A stretch of 64,000 nt of DNA from assembly GCF_001544475.1 (NCBI RefSeq), contig NZ_FCNW02000026.1, positions 1 to 64,000 of the forward strand. Reading direction: 5' to 3'. The notes beneath the pieces were generated by a model, which saw only the letters and a list, made by a program, of their open reading frames with translations, ran no database searches and was not told where the DNA came from. Positions 17,542-26,836 of this stretch are shown piece by piece. This DNA is from Caballeronia humi. Lineage in GTDB: Bacteria > Pseudomonadota > Gammaproteobacteria > Burkholderiales > Burkholderiaceae. Each line of letters opens with the position of its first letter. Within the stretch, counting starts at the first letter, position 1. The position numbers and the translations under genes are program-made.

Positions 17542-19356
17542 TCACTCCTCCCCATCGTCCTCATCATCCGACGACGAAGTAGCTTCCGCCGCCGGCACCC
17601 CATAAATCTTCACCAATTCCGCCTTGAAAGACGCCATCGGCTTGCCCTGCTCGTCGAGCAACTGATAAACCGCCGTCAGTTGCTTTGGCCAGTCGTGCAA
17701 CTGCGTCGCGAAAATCTTCAGACGCGCGACCGTATCGAGAGCGGCGTCGCGTTCGCCCGCCAGCGCCTGCAGTACCGCCAACCGTCGCAGCACCGTCTCA
17801 CCGGGAAGCAGCGCCAGCGCCTGCTGGTGCATCGCGAGCTTCTCCGCGAGGTTCTGGCCGTTCATCGGCAAGAGTGTCGCCGCGCCGTATTCCCCCCAGG
17901 CACGAAACAGAAACGACGGATCGTTCCGATACTGCTCCGCCGGCCGCGTCCCGTAATACAGCACCTCCGCGCGGTTGTAATCACGCAGCACGGGATAAAG
18001 CGACGCCAGCCCGCCGACCACGAGAATCGTGTAGAGCCCATACGACACCGGCCGCGCCACGAGCCGCAGCGCGCGCGTCTCAAGCAAGCCGAAGACGAGC
18101 ATCGCCGGCATCAGGAAGAACATGTACTGCTGCGGATACTCGACGAGCGCGTGCATCATCAGCACGCCAAGCAGCGCGAGCCCGAAAATCCGGCCGGGAG
18201 TATGCGGGGCACGCACCACGCGCACGAACCACGTGATCACGCCGAGCAGCAAAATCCCGAGCCCGAGTGCGCCGGTTTTCGCGAGCAGATCGATGAAGAT
18301 GTCGTGCGCGTTGTTCGCGATCTCGACGCCGCCCAACTCCCGCACGAAGTCGAACTGGTAGCGCGGAAACTCCCCCCAGCCGACCCCGAGCAGCGGATGC
18401 GTCTTGAACATCGTCCAGCCGTATTTCCACAGCGCGAGCCGTGGCGCGATCTGGTTCGCGTCCTGCATGCGCTCGGCCGCCGATTGCGCGAGATCCAGGT
18501 TGAAGCGCAAGTTCGCCCAGCGGATCGCGATGTTCACCGCGAAAAACAGTATGGCGAGCACGGCCGGCAGCAGCCACGCGCGTGCATCGCGCTTCCCCGG
18601 CAGATCGCTTTCGCCCGCCACGGAAGGCCGTCCGAGCACGAACGCCATCCAGAACCCGGCGACGACGACCACCGCCATCTGAAGCCAAGGTCCACGCGAG
18701 ACTGTGAGCGCGAGTCCGACCGAAAAAATCGTCGACAAAACGAGCCACGCGATCACCGGCAGTCGCCGCGACTGCACGAAATAGAGCGCGCCCGCCATCG
18801 CGAACGCGATGCAGGTCGCGAGGTGATTGGCCTGCGCCATGTTGCCGAACGGCCGGCGCTCGATCATCACGTTGTACGCGACGATGAACGGTGTGAACTT
18901 CGCCTCCATGTGCAGCAACTGCACGATCTGGCAGAACACGGCAAACAACCCGCCGACGATCAGCGCCGCCGCGCCCCAGCGCAGCGCCTTTTCAGCTAGA
19001 CCGGCGCGCGCGAGGCCGAAGCCCGTATGCACCGTCACGAACGACGCGAGCAGATAACCGCCACCGAGCCAGTTCAGCGACGGCTGCGCGACCGGCAGCA
19101 GCGCCGTCTGCGCGATCAGCAGAAGGCCGAAGGCGAGCGGCATCAGCGCGATCATCGGCGTGGCGAATGGAACGCGCGGCTCGTTCACCCGCACGAGGAG
19201 CGCCACCGTCGCCCCGAGGGCCAGATACAGGACGAGCGCGCTGTATTCGGCGTAAAAGGTCGGGATCGGATAGGTGTGGTTGACGACGGCGTAAGGAATC
19301 GTCAACGCAAGACAAAGTGCGGCAAGAGCAAGAAAACGCGCGAATTGTGAAGGCAT
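17542..19356 (-). CDS. pglL: PglL/O-antigen ligase family pilin O-oligosaccharyltransferase
   Basis: 604 residues with about 12 membrane helices. Seen: an N-terminal PglL-type region, the Wzy_C-like core around RRPFGNMAQANHLAT (near residue 175), TVSRGPWLQ, a periplasmic loop with HPLLGVGWGEFPRYQF and NNAHDIFIDLLAKTGALGLGILLL, and a soluble C-terminal part ending in an acidic tail. PglL enzymes move a lipid-linked glycan onto Ser/Thr of pilins in the periplasm. The type IV pilin gene lies immediately upstream, which supports pilin as substrate. I start at 19356 (MPSQFARF), ten residues into a longer open frame. Confidence 0.88.
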   Translation of the reverse strand: MPSQFARFLALAALCLALTIPYAVVNHTYPIPTFYAEYSALVLYLALGATVALLVRVNEPRVPFATPMIALMPLAFGLLLIAQTALLPVAQPSLNWLGGGYLLASFVTVHTGFGLARAGLAEKALRWGAAALIVGGLFAVFCQIVQLLHMEAKFTPFIVAYNVMIERRPFGNMAQANHLATCIAFAMAGALYFVQSRRLPVIAWLVLSTIFSVGLALTVSRGPWLQMAVVVVAGFWMAFVLGRPSVAGESDLPGKRDARAWLLPAVLAILFFAVNIAIRWANLRFNLDLAQSAAERMQDANQIAPRLALWKYGWTMFKTHPLLGVGWGEFPRYQFDFVRELGGVEIANNAHDIFIDLLAKTGALGLGILLLGVITWFVRVVRAPHTPGRIFGLALLGVLMMHALVEYPQQYMFFLMPAMLVFGLLETRALRLVARPVSYGLYTILVVGGLASLYPVLRDYNRAEVLYYGTRPAEQYRNDPSFLFRAWGEYGAATLLPMNGQNLAEKLAMHQQALALLPGETVLRRLAVLQALAGERDAALDTVARLKIFATQLHDWPKQLTAVYQLLDEQGKPMASFKAELVKIYGVPAAEATSSSDDEDDGEE

Positions 19357-19530
19357 GGCGGCTGGGAACGTCGGGGACCGGCGCACTATACAAAAATTTA
19401 CCTGGACTGTCCGGCGCTTCGGCCGAAATGCCGCGAAATCGGCGGGAACCGTTGTGCGTTCGCCATTGCGCTTTTTTTGCGCGAGCGGTGGGCAACTCGT
19501 CAGCCGCCAACCGCTCGTCGCCTTACAGCG

Positions 19531-20118
19531 TCAGGCACGGCACTCCGGCGGCGCGAGATTCGCCGGCAAGGTCGGCGCGTCGGCCGGATTCGGCCCTGCA
19601 CCCGGCGCCGGCAGCGATGACGCCGCCTTCCCGCCCGCGAAGCATTCCCACGTCACCGACCCCGCCTGGACCACGCCCTTCGCAAGCGCGATGCGCTTCG
19701 TCGGCAAGTCGGCGTTATCGGGCGCCGATGGCACGAGCACCAGCGTGTTCGAGCCTGACGGCGCGACGCGCGTCGAATAGGCGATCGTTACCTGGCCGTT
19801 GTCGCTGTCGACGTGGATCGACTCGACGTTACGCGTGCCCGGCGGCGACGCGTAACCGCCGCCCAGTTCCGAGCCGCTCGCCGAGTTCTCCGCGACCGCC
19901 AGCCGCGCCGACGAAGCCAGCGACATCCCCTCGCCCACCCTGCTGCGCGCAAGATAATCCTGATACGCGGGAATCGCGTACGCCGCGACGACGCCGACAA
20001 TCGCGAGCACGATCATCAGTTCGATCAGCGTGAAACCCGCCGCCAACCGCTCCGTGCTTCGTTTCCGAAACCACTGCAAGCCACTTGCTGCTTCAATACC
20101 GCCTATCGCCAAGATCAT
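19531..20118 (-). CDS. pilA: Type IV pilin (PilA-like)
   Basis: 195-residue prepilin. The leader is 28 residues with a basic stretch, followed by the cleavage/methylation motif G|FTLIELMIVLAIVGVV, including Glu5 of the mature pilin, and AYAIPAYQDYLARSRV. The mature part has a C-terminal Cys pair (WECF and PPECRA) expected to form the D-region disulfide. Many Ser/Ala/Pro residues near the C-terminus are possible O-glycosylation sites. The leader is long compared with the usual 6-10 residues, so an internal start is possible though no better one is seen. The adjacent PglL-type ligase suggests glycosylation. Confidence 0.9.
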   Translation of the reverse strand: MILAIGGIEAASGLQWFRKRSTERLAAGFTLIELMIVLAIVGVVAAYAIPAYQDYLARSRVGEGMSLASSARLAVAENSASGSELGGGYASPPGTRNVESIHVDSDNGQVTIAYSTRVAPSGSNTLVLVPSAPDNADLPTKRIALAKGVVQAGSVTWECFAGGKAASSLPAPGAGPNPADAPTLPANLAPPECRA

Positions 20119-20139
20119 TTTTCATCCTCCCAAAAGACA

Positions 20140-20176
20140 AAAGCGCCCGGCCTGCTCGATGCAGACCGGACGCTTT
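20140..20176 (-). terminator. Rho-independent terminator after the TerC-family gene
   Basis: Arms AAAGCGCCCGG (20140-20150) and CCGGACGCTTT (20166-20176) pair with one bulged or mismatched position. Read leftward the stem is followed by TGTCTTTTGGG. It separates the TerC-family gene from the pilin gene. Confidence 0.65.
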
Positions 20177-20244
20177 CATCGTATTGAGAGACGCTCGCGC
20201 GCGGCAGTCGGCCGAATGGCCAACGCGGCGCGTTACCCCCACGC

Positions 20245-20958
20245 CTAGTTCGTCGCGCTTCGCGAATCCGACGACAGCGCGCGCCGCCGGAAGAACCAGC
20301 CCGCCGCGAGCACGATCAGCGCGCCCGCGATATGCGCCGCGTACAGCGCACTCGTCGTGTTGAGGGCGGGCCAGCGGTCGATGAACGGATCGTCGATGAT
20401 CAGCCCACCCGCGATCCAGCCGAGCAGCCCCGCACCCAGCGCGACGACGATCGGAAAGCGGTCGAGCAGTTTCAGCACCAGCGTGCTGCCCCACACGATC
20501 AGCGGAATGCTCACGACGAGCCCGAAGATCACGAGCGTCAGCCGATGTTGCGGATCGGCGGCCTCGGCGGCGCCCGCGATCGCGATCACGTTGTCGAGGC
20601 TCATCACGGCATCGGCGACGATGATCGTCTTGACCGCCGCCCACAGCCGGTCGGACGACGTGATGTGGTGGTCGTCGTGGCCCGGCATCATCAGCTTGAT
20701 GCCGATCCACAGCAGCAACAGGCCGCCGACGAACTTGAGGAACGGCACGTCGAGCAGCACGACCGCGAACGCGATCAGCACGACGCGCAGCAAAATCGCG
20801 CCGAGCGTGCCGAGCAGCACGCCGCGCGTGCGCTGCTGGTCAGGCAGGTTGCGGCACGCGAGCGCGATCACGACTGCGTTGTCGCCGCCGAGCAGGATGT
20901 CGATGATGATGATCTGGATGACCGCGCCCCAGTGGAGCGTCGCGAAGAATTCGAGCAT
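20245..20958 (-). CDS. TerC/YjbE-family integral membrane protein
   Basis: 237 residues with about seven membrane helices. Seen: conserved metal-site motif IIDILLGGDNAVVIALACRNLP near residue 20 and DAVMSLDNVIAIAGAA near 130, the two GDN/LDN signatures of the TerC family. TerC proteins of the Alx/MntX/YjbE type are linked to manganese export and co-translocational metalation; the role here is inferred. I chose the ATG at 20958, because the frame upstream runs back through the sucD terminator. Single-gene unit. Confidence 0.88.
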   Translation of the reverse strand: MLEFFATLHWGAVIQIIIIDILLGGDNAVVIALACRNLPDQQRTRGVLLGTLGAILLRVVLIAFAVVLLDVPFLKFVGGLLLLWIGIKLMMPGHDDHHITSSDRLWAAVKTIIVADAVMSLDNVIAIAGAAEAADPQHRLTLVIFGLVVSIPLIVWGSTLVLKLLDRFPIVVALGAGLLGWIAGGLIIDDPFIDRWPALNTTSALYAAHIAGALIVLAAGWFFRRRALSSDSRSATN

Positions 20959-21003
20959 TGAAAAAAGGCAGATAAGAACGAGCGAAAACAGTCGCGGAAA
21001 TAA

Positions 21004-21035
21004 AAAAGCGAGGAAGCCAACGCTCCCTCGCTTTT
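21004..21035 (-). terminator. Rho-independent terminator after sucD
   Basis: AAAAGCGAGG (21004-21013) pairs with CCTCGCTTTT (21026-21035) around a 12-nt loop. The stem is flanked by A-rich and T-rich tracts on both sides, so it can act in both directions. Leftward transcripts continue as TTTTTTATTTCC. It lies 80 bp past the sucD stop. Confidence 0.8.
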
Positions 21036-21116
21036 GAATCGACATTTATACGAAAGGGTCTAGTAAGAGTACCAAACCCTCGCGCTTTTCGCCGCTTTAC
21101 CGTGTCCGAATCGGCC

Positions 21117-21998
21117 TTAGATCACCGATTTCAACAAACGCGCCATTTCCGACGGGTTCTTCGTGACCTTGATACCGCAGGCATCCATGATTTCGAGCTT
21201 CGCGTCCGCCGTATCGGCACCGCCCGAGATCAGCGCGCCGGCGTGGCCCATGCGCTTGCCCGGAGGCGCCGTCACGCCCGCGATGAAGCCGACCACCGGC
21301 TTCTTCATGTTGTCCTTGATCCAGTAGGCCGCGTTGGCTTCGTCCGGACCGCCGATCTCGCCGATCATGATCACGGCGTCCGTGTCGGGATCGTCGTTGA
21401 ACATCTGCATGATGTCGATGTGCTTGAGACCGTTGATCGGATCGCCGCCGATCCCCACCGCCGACGACTGACCGAGGCCGAGCGCCGACAGCTGGCCGAC
21501 CGCTTCGTACGTCAGCGTGCCCGAACGCGACACCACGCCGATGCGGCCCTTCTTGTGGATGTGACCCGGCATGATGCCGATCTTCAGCTCGTCCGGCGTG
21601 ATCGTGCCCGGACAGTTCGGTCCGAGCAGCAGCGTCTTGCGGTTTTCGCGGCGCATGCGGTCCTTGATTTCGAGCATGTCGCGGACCGGGATGCCTTCCG
21701 TGATGCAGATCGCGAGATCGAGGTCGGCCTCGACAGCTTCCCAGATCGCAGCCGCAGCGCCTGCCGGCGGAACGTAGATGACCGAGACGGTCGCGCCCGT
21801 TTCGGCTTTCGCTTCGGCGACGCTCGCGTAGATCGGAATGCCTTCGAAGTCTTCGCCCGCGCGCTTCGGGTTCACGCCCGCGACGTAGGCCTCGCGGCCG
21901 TTCGCGTACTCGCGGCACGCGCGCGTGTGGAACTGACCGGTTTTGCCGGTGATGCCCTGCGTAATGACCTTGGTGTCTTTGTTGATCAGAATCGACAT
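21117..21998 (-). CDS. sucD: Succinate--CoA ligase alpha subunit
   Basis: 293 residues, TCA cycle. SucCD interconverts succinyl-CoA and succinate with formation of a nucleoside triphosphate. Seen: TGKTGQFHTRACREYAN (CoA binding), GPNCPGTITPDELKIGIMPG with the catalytic histidine HIHKKGRIGVVSRSGTL downstream, and GEIGGPDEANAA. sucC lies 120 bp upstream on the same strand. Confidence 0.97.
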   Translation of the reverse strand: MSILINKDTKVITQGITGKTGQFHTRACREYANGREAYVAGVNPKRAGEDFEGIPIYASVAEAKAETGATVSVIYVPPAGAAAAIWEAVEADLDLAICITEGIPVRDMLEIKDRMRRENRKTLLLGPNCPGTITPDELKIGIMPGHIHKKGRIGVVSRSGTLTYEAVGQLSALGLGQSSAVGIGGDPINGLKHIDIMQMFNDDPDTDAVIMIGEIGGPDEANAAYWIKDNMKKPVVGFIAGVTAPPGKRMGHAGALISGGADTADAKLEIMDACGIKVTKNPSEMARLLKSVI

Positions 21999-22118
21999 GT
22001 AGTGACCTCTGTTCGTTTGGCATCGCCCGTTGCGCGTGTTTCACGCGCACACGAGCGCCGCCATTCGTATCTGGTGGAACGGAACGCCCGTAGTGCTTTT
22101 CGACTGCCCGAAAAGCGC

Positions 22119-23285
22119 TTACTTGCCTTCGGCTGCGGCGACGACCTTCTGCGCAGCTTCTTCCATGCTGTCGGCCGCGATGATCGGCAGGCCGGAGTCC
22201 GCCAGAATCTTCTTGCCGAGGTCTTCGTTCGTGCCCTTCATGCGCACGACGAGCGGCACCTTCAGCGCCACCGCCTTCGATGCCGTCACCACGCCTTCCG
22301 CGATCACGTCGCAGCGCATGATGCCGCCGAAGATGTTCACGAGGATCGCCTTCAGGTTCGGGTTCTTCAGCATGATCTTGAAGGCTTCCGTCACCTTCTC
22401 TGTCGTCGCGCCGCCGCCGACGTCCAGGAAGTTCGCCGGTTCGCCGCCGAAGAGCTTGATGGTGTCCATCGTCGCCATCGCGAGGCCCGCGCCGTTCACC
22501 AGACACCCGATGTTGCCGTCGAGCGAGATGTAAGCGAGATCGAACTTCGACGCTTCCACTTCAGCCGGATCTTCTTCGTCGATATCGCGATACGCGACGA
22601 TGTCCGGATGACGGAACAGCGCGTTCGAATCGAAGTTGAACTTGGCGTCGAGCGCGATCACCTTGCCGTCGCCGGTGACGATCAGCGGGTTGATTTCGGC
22701 CAGCGATGCGTCGGTTTCCCAGAACGCCTTGTAGAGACCTTGCAGGATCGCGCGCGCTTGCGGGATCGACGCATCGGGAATGCCGATCTTGCGCGCGAGG
22801 TCGTCGGCGTCTGCGTCCTGCAGGCCGGTCGACGGCTCGACGGCGAACTTGTGCAGCAATTCTGGCGTCTTTTCCGCGACTTCCTCGATGTCCATGCCGC
22901 CTTCGCTCGACGCCATCACGACGACTTTCTGCGAAATACGGTCGAGCACGAGGCCGACGTACAGTTCCTTCTTGATGTCCGCGCCTTCCTCGATGAGCAG
23001 GCGGTTCACCTTCTGGCCTTCAGGGCCGGTCTGATGGGTGACGAGCTGCATGCCGAGGATCTGGTTCGCGTATTCGCGGACCTGGTCGATCGACTTCGCG
23101 ACCTTCACGCCGCCGCCCTTGCCGCGGCCGCCAGCGTGAATCTGCGCCTTGACGACCCAAACCGGGCCGCCCAGCTCTTGCGCGGCCTTGACCGCATCAT
23201 CCACCGAGAACACGGGCTTGCCGCGCGGGACCGCGACGCCGAATTTCCGCAGGATTTCCTTACCCTGGTACTCGTGAATCTTCAT
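22119..23285 (-). CDS. sucC: Succinate--CoA ligase beta subunit
   Basis: 388 residues, ATP-grasp family. Seen: MKIHEYQGKEILRKFGV at the N-terminus, VKAQIHAGGRGKGGGVK (nucleotide site), EINPLIVTGDGKVIALDAK, and NIFGGIMRCDVIAEGV near the CoA-ligase C-terminal domain. It is the first gene of sucCD. No clear promoter was found by eye in the 112 bp upstream. Confidence 0.97.
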   Translation of the reverse strand: MKIHEYQGKEILRKFGVAVPRGKPVFSVDDAVKAAQELGGPVWVVKAQIHAGGRGKGGGVKVAKSIDQVREYANQILGMQLVTHQTGPEGQKVNRLLIEEGADIKKELYVGLVLDRISQKVVVMASSEGGMDIEEVAEKTPELLHKFAVEPSTGLQDADADDLARKIGIPDASIPQARAILQGLYKAFWETDASLAEINPLIVTGDGKVIALDAKFNFDSNALFRHPDIVAYRDIDEEDPAEVEASKFDLAYISLDGNIGCLVNGAGLAMATMDTIKLFGGEPANFLDVGGGATTEKVTEAFKIMLKNPNLKAILVNIFGGIMRCDVIAEGVVTASKAVALKVPLVVRMKGTNEDLGKKILADSGLPIIAADSMEEAAQKVVAAAEGK

Positions 23286-23397
23286 GCGTGATTCCTTCAG
23301 TCTGAGAGTTGGATTGAACTTCGCTTGTCTTGAAGCTTTTATGGACCGCTGGTTTCTTCGCTAGCCGGCTGGGCCGGTCTTGCTGTGTCTTGTCTGA

Positions 23398-24024
23398 TCA
23401 ACCTGTCTTTTCTTCGCTTCCGGCCCGTTCGTCCGGATCGCGCGGATCACGCGGTTTGTGGCCGAACCAGCGCGGGTAGTATTCGCCAACTGCCGGGCCG
23501 TCGAAGCGCAGCGCGTTGCATCGGCCGAGCTGGAATGGCGGTTTTTCTTCGGAAGGGGCTGCGGCTTCCCCTTTCGGATTGCCGTTCTCGATATTCCAGA
23601 CTTCGCCCGCGAACGCCTGGATGGCGGCGGTCGGCAAGACGGCGCACAGCTCCGTGAGATGCGTGCAGCCGACGGTGCCGCGCAACAGCCGATTGGCTTC
23701 TCGACGGAAGTTCTCGAGGAGATTGAGACCGATGAGGGAACGGTAGACAGGATTGGACTCGGCGCACAGACCGCCATAGGGCGCCCATTCCGACGACGCT
23801 TCGGCGTCGACGATGGTGAGCTTGCGGTCGATGGTGATGCGCAGCCAGAGTTCATGGATCGGCAGGCCATTGGGCCGGACGCCCGACGCGAGATGGACAT
23901 CGCGCGGCTTTTCATCGGTTAGACGGGCTTCGATGTCCCACAATCCATCTTCCCGCTCGAAGGCTTCCAGTCGAATCGCGCGGCGATGGCGCAACTGGCG
24001 GGAAACGGGCGGAGAAAGCGGCAT
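23398..24024 (-). CDS. DUF2889 domain protein
   Basis: 208 residues, soluble, no signal peptide. Seen: LRHRRAIRLEAFEREDGLWDIEARLTDEKP at the N-terminus and VYRSLIGLNLLENFRREANRLLRGTVGCTHLTELCAVLPTAA in the middle, which I recognise as the DUF2889 family. The C-terminus is charged and lower complexity. Its location between sucC and recX is a Burkholderiaceae arrangement. Function unknown. Confidence 0.82.
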   Translation of the reverse strand: MPLSPPVSRQLRHRRAIRLEAFEREDGLWDIEARLTDEKPRDVHLASGVRPNGLPIHELWLRITIDRKLTIVDAEASSEWAPYGGLCAESNPVYRSLIGLNLLENFRREANRLLRGTVGCTHLTELCAVLPTAAIQAFAGEVWNIENGNPKGEAAAPSEEKPPFQLGRCNALRFDGPAVGEYYPRWFGHKPRDPRDPDERAGSEEKTG

Positions 24025-24245
24025 GCGAGGTCAGGAAGGCCGGATGAGAAAACTTGTGAATTTTAGCATATTGGGTATTTCGGGCTGAGAGGGGTCTCTG
24101 GCGAGCACATGCTGGGCGGGTGAGCGAGGATTTCGGGATAGGGGCGCGTTGAAAGCTAATGACGGTCATTCGCTCCGGCGGCCAGTCGCGCTCCAGGTGA
24201 TTACCGGCGTTTAGCGGGGCGCGTCTTGAATTGCCGTGTCGCCGA

Positions 24246-25496
24246 TCACTCATCCGGCGATTCGAGCAACCAGTCGTCCTCATCTCCGCCCTTCAGCACC
24301 TTCGCGATCGTTCCGCCCGAAAAGCCGCGCGCCGCGAGAAAACGCGCCTGCTTCGCCCGCTCAGCCGAATTTTGCGGCAGCGTGCCGTATTTTCTGCTCC
24401 AGACGGCGTGCGCGCGTGCCGTTTCGGTTTGCGACAGCTTGTCGCCAGTTTCGCGGATAAGCGCGTCCCCGACGCCATGTCGCTTCAGCTCATTGACGAT
24501 TACGTTCGCGCCCACGCGACCCGCCCGCCGATGCACGACGCTCTCGACGAAGCGTTCATTCGACAACCAGCTGTCGCGTTCGAGCTCGTCGAGCAAGGTT
24601 TCAAGCGATTCGGCTTCCTGGACGAAAGGCATCAGCTTGCGCGACAACTCGGCCCGGCTGTGCTCCCGACGCGACAGATAACCAAGCGCGCGACCCTTCA
24701 GCGACCGCTGCGGGCGCTTGCTGGCTTTGGCGTCCGCGCCAGGCGGTTTGCGGCGGGTTTGAGTCGAGCGGCTGTAGACGGATTCTTCCGGCGCGGACTC
24801 GATGTTCGACTCCGGCACGCACTGCTCGAAGGGTTCGAAAGGGTCGGCGTCGGCGAAGGGATCGCTGAAGGCGGGAAGCGTTGAAGGCGCAGGGCTCGTC
24901 GATTTCACGTCGCGCGGCTTCTCCAGAGTTTGCTCGAGCAACGCGCGGGCGCGTTCGAGCCGCCTGCTGCGAGCGGCTTCGGATGCTGCTTCGGTGGGCG
25001 GTAATGCGGCTTCGCTGGGTGGCGATATTCCTTTGCTCGGGGCTGATGATGCTTCGCCATGCGCCAATATTGCTGTGCTGTGTGGCGATGCCGATTCGCT
25101 GGATGGCGCGTTGTTCGCGGGAGTGCGCTCGTCGCATGCCGCGCGTCGTACGTCTTTCCGAGGCCAGGCGCGATCACCTCGCGGCGTACGATCGCGATCC
25201 GGCAACGAGCCGTCACCACTCGTTAATCCGTCGGACTTAGGCGCCCCGCCACGCGAAAATCCGCCCCCAAAAACACGACGCGCCGACGCGGATTGCTCCC
25301 CGCCGGCGCGTTCCTTTTTGCGTCTCCAGCCATTCGCACCCTTCGATGCGCCGGCCCCGACGCCGCGTCGTTCGCTGCTTCGCTCGTAGCGATCAGCGCC
25401 TTCCGCAGCATCGTCGGCCGAGCCGTCCGGACGCCGGTCTTCATCACGGCGTGCATCACTGCCGACCTTCGATCCGAACCGGCTCTTGCGCATCAT
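24246..25496 (-). CDS. recX: Regulatory protein RecX with long disordered N-terminal extension
   Basis: RecX inhibits RecA filament growth. The C-terminal part, about residues 262-416, is a typical RecX (RSLKGRALGYLSRREHSRAELSRKL, DSWLSNERFVESVVHRRAGR, RARFLAARGFS-like segment). The first 260 residues are unusual: Ser/Ala/Pro/Glu-rich with strings such as SEAALPPTEAASEAA, and they use many A- or T-ending codons unlike the surrounding genes. RecX is normally about 150 residues. No better in-frame ATG lies close to the core, so either the extension is translated or translation starts at a non-ATG codon. It starts 30 bp after recA and is likely cotranscribed. Confidence 0.85.
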   Translation of the reverse strand: MMRKSRFGSKVGSDARRDEDRRPDGSADDAAEGADRYERSSERRGVGAGASKGANGWRRKKERAGGEQSASARRVFGGGFSRGGAPKSDGLTSGDGSLPDRDRTPRGDRAWPRKDVRRAACDERTPANNAPSSESASPHSTAILAHGEASSAPSKGISPPSEAALPPTEAASEAARSRRLERARALLEQTLEKPRDVKSTSPAPSTLPAFSDPFADADPFEPFEQCVPESNIESAPEESVYSRSTQTRRKPPGADAKASKRPQRSLKGRALGYLSRREHSRAELSRKLMPFVQEAESLETLLDELERDSWLSNERFVESVVHRRAGRVGANVIVNELKRHGVGDALIRETGDKLSQTETARAHAVWSRKYGTLPQNSAERAKQARFLAARGFSGGTIAKVLKGGDEDDWLLESPDE

Positions 25497-25526
25497 GGCC
25501 TGCAGCCTGGATGGTGACCCAAGCGC

Positions 25527-26600
25527 TTACTCTTCCTCACCCGCCACCGCGACGCCCGTCACAACGGCGTCCGCCATCGCGTTGACACCCAGCGACTGGC
25601 GAATCCTGTTCTCGATTTCGCGCGCCATGTCCGGATTTTCACGCAGGAATTCACGCGCGTTGTCCTTACCCTGGCCGATCCGCTCGCCGTTGTAGCTGTA
25701 CCAGGCGCCTGCCTTGTCGACGAGTTTCGCCTGCACGCCCAGATCGATGATCTCGCCCTGACGCGAAATCCCCTCGCCATAAAGAATGTCGAAGATCGCT
25801 TCGCGGAACGGCGGCGACACCTTGTTCTTCACCACCTTCACGCGCGTTTCATTGCCGATCACTTCGTCGTTCTTCTTGATCGAGCCGATCCGGCGAATAT
25901 CGAGACGCACCGACGCGTAGAACTTCAACGCGTTACCGCCCGTGGTGGTTTCCGGATTGCCGAACATCACGCCGATCTTCATGCGGATCTGGTTGATGAA
26001 GATCACGAGGCAATTCGTGCGCTTGATCGTGCCCGTGAGCTTGCGCAGCGCCTGCGACATCAGCCGCGCCTGCAGACCCGGCAGCGAGTCGCCCATTTCG
26101 CCTTCGATTTCCGCCTTCGGCACGAGCGCCGCGACCGAGTCGATCACGATCATGTCGATGGAACCCGAGCGCACCAGCGCGTCGGCGATTTCCAGCGCCT
26201 GTTCGCCCGTGTCCGGCTGCGAGATCAGCAGGTCGGATGCGTTCACGCCCAGCTTCTGCGCATACTGCACGTCCAGCGCGTGTTCCGCGTCGATGAACGC
26301 CGCCGTGCCACCGATCTTCTGCATCTCGGCAATCACCTGCAGCGTGAGCGTGGTCTTGCCCGACGATTCCGGGCCATAGATTTCCACCACGCGCCCGCGC
26401 GGCAAGCCGCCGACGCCGAGCGCGATATCCAGACCGAGCGAACCGGTGGACACCACCTGAATGTCTTCGACGACTTCGCCCGCGCCGAGCCGCATGATCG
26501 ACCCTTTGCCGAACTGCTTTTCGATCTGCGCAAGCGCGGCAGCCAGTGCCTTGCTCTTCTCTGCAGACATCCCGCCCGGGCCTTTCTTGCTTTCTTCCAT
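25527..26600 (-). CDS. recA: Recombinase RecA
   Basis: 357 residues. RecA pairs homologous DNA and triggers LexA self-cleavage. Seen: Walker A EIYGPESSGKTTL near residue 70, DAEHALD, Walker B MIVIDSVAALVP, and the L2 region FGNPETTTGGNALKFYASVRLDIRR. Start at 26600 (MEESKKG) is the family start; GGACGATTC precedes it. The promoter carries a LexA box at 26680. recX follows 30 bp downstream. Confidence 0.98.
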   Translation of the reverse strand: MEESKKGPGGMSAEKSKALAAALAQIEKQFGKGSIMRLGAGEVVEDIQVVSTGSLGLDIALGVGGLPRGRVVEIYGPESSGKTTLTLQVIAEMQKIGGTAAFIDAEHALDVQYAQKLGVNASDLLISQPDTGEQALEIADALVRSGSIDMIVIDSVAALVPKAEIEGEMGDSLPGLQARLMSQALRKLTGTIKRTNCLVIFINQIRMKIGVMFGNPETTTGGNALKFYASVRLDIRRIGSIKKNDEVIGNETRVKVVKNKVSPPFREAIFDILYGEGISRQGEIIDLGVQAKLVDKAGAWYSYNGERIGQGKDNAREFLRENPDMAREIENRIRQSLGVNAMADAVVTGVAVAGEEE

Positions 26601-26679
26601 GAATCGTCCTTTGCTATGATGAACGGCGTCTGAGATTGCGCGCGCGGGGCCGAACCCGCCAGTCGCACTAATCCGGACA

Positions 26680-26695
26680 CTGTATAAAAAAACAG
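26680..26695. promoter_or_regulatory. LexA/SOS box and promoter of recA
   Basis: CTGTATAAAAAAACAG fits the proteobacterial SOS consensus CTGT-N8-ACAG exactly, and the flanks (CA...TA) also resemble it. On the leftward strand a -35 TTGCAA lies at 26707-26702 and -10 TATACA at 26686-26681 with 15 bp between, so the LexA site covers the promoter. recA starts about 80 bp downstream. Confidence 0.9.
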
Positions 26696-26836
26696 TAGTT
26701 TTTGCAAGCCCGATCGTCGGCGCGCAGCATTTTAGCTGCCCGCGAATCGTGCAAGAACCCGCAAGAACCACAACAACACCTGGAGACCGCCGCGCCGGGC
26801 GAATTGCGGTGCCGGCAATGCCCCCGCGCACATCAC

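Noticed and set aside
20959..21045. Longer start for the TerC-family gene
   Set aside because: The extra codons run through the sucD terminator hairpin and are not conserved.
21102..23291. Long rightward open frame spanning sucD and sucC antisense
   Set aside because: Antisense to two clear genes; its translation is Arg/Asp/His-rich as expected for an antisense shadow in high-GC DNA.
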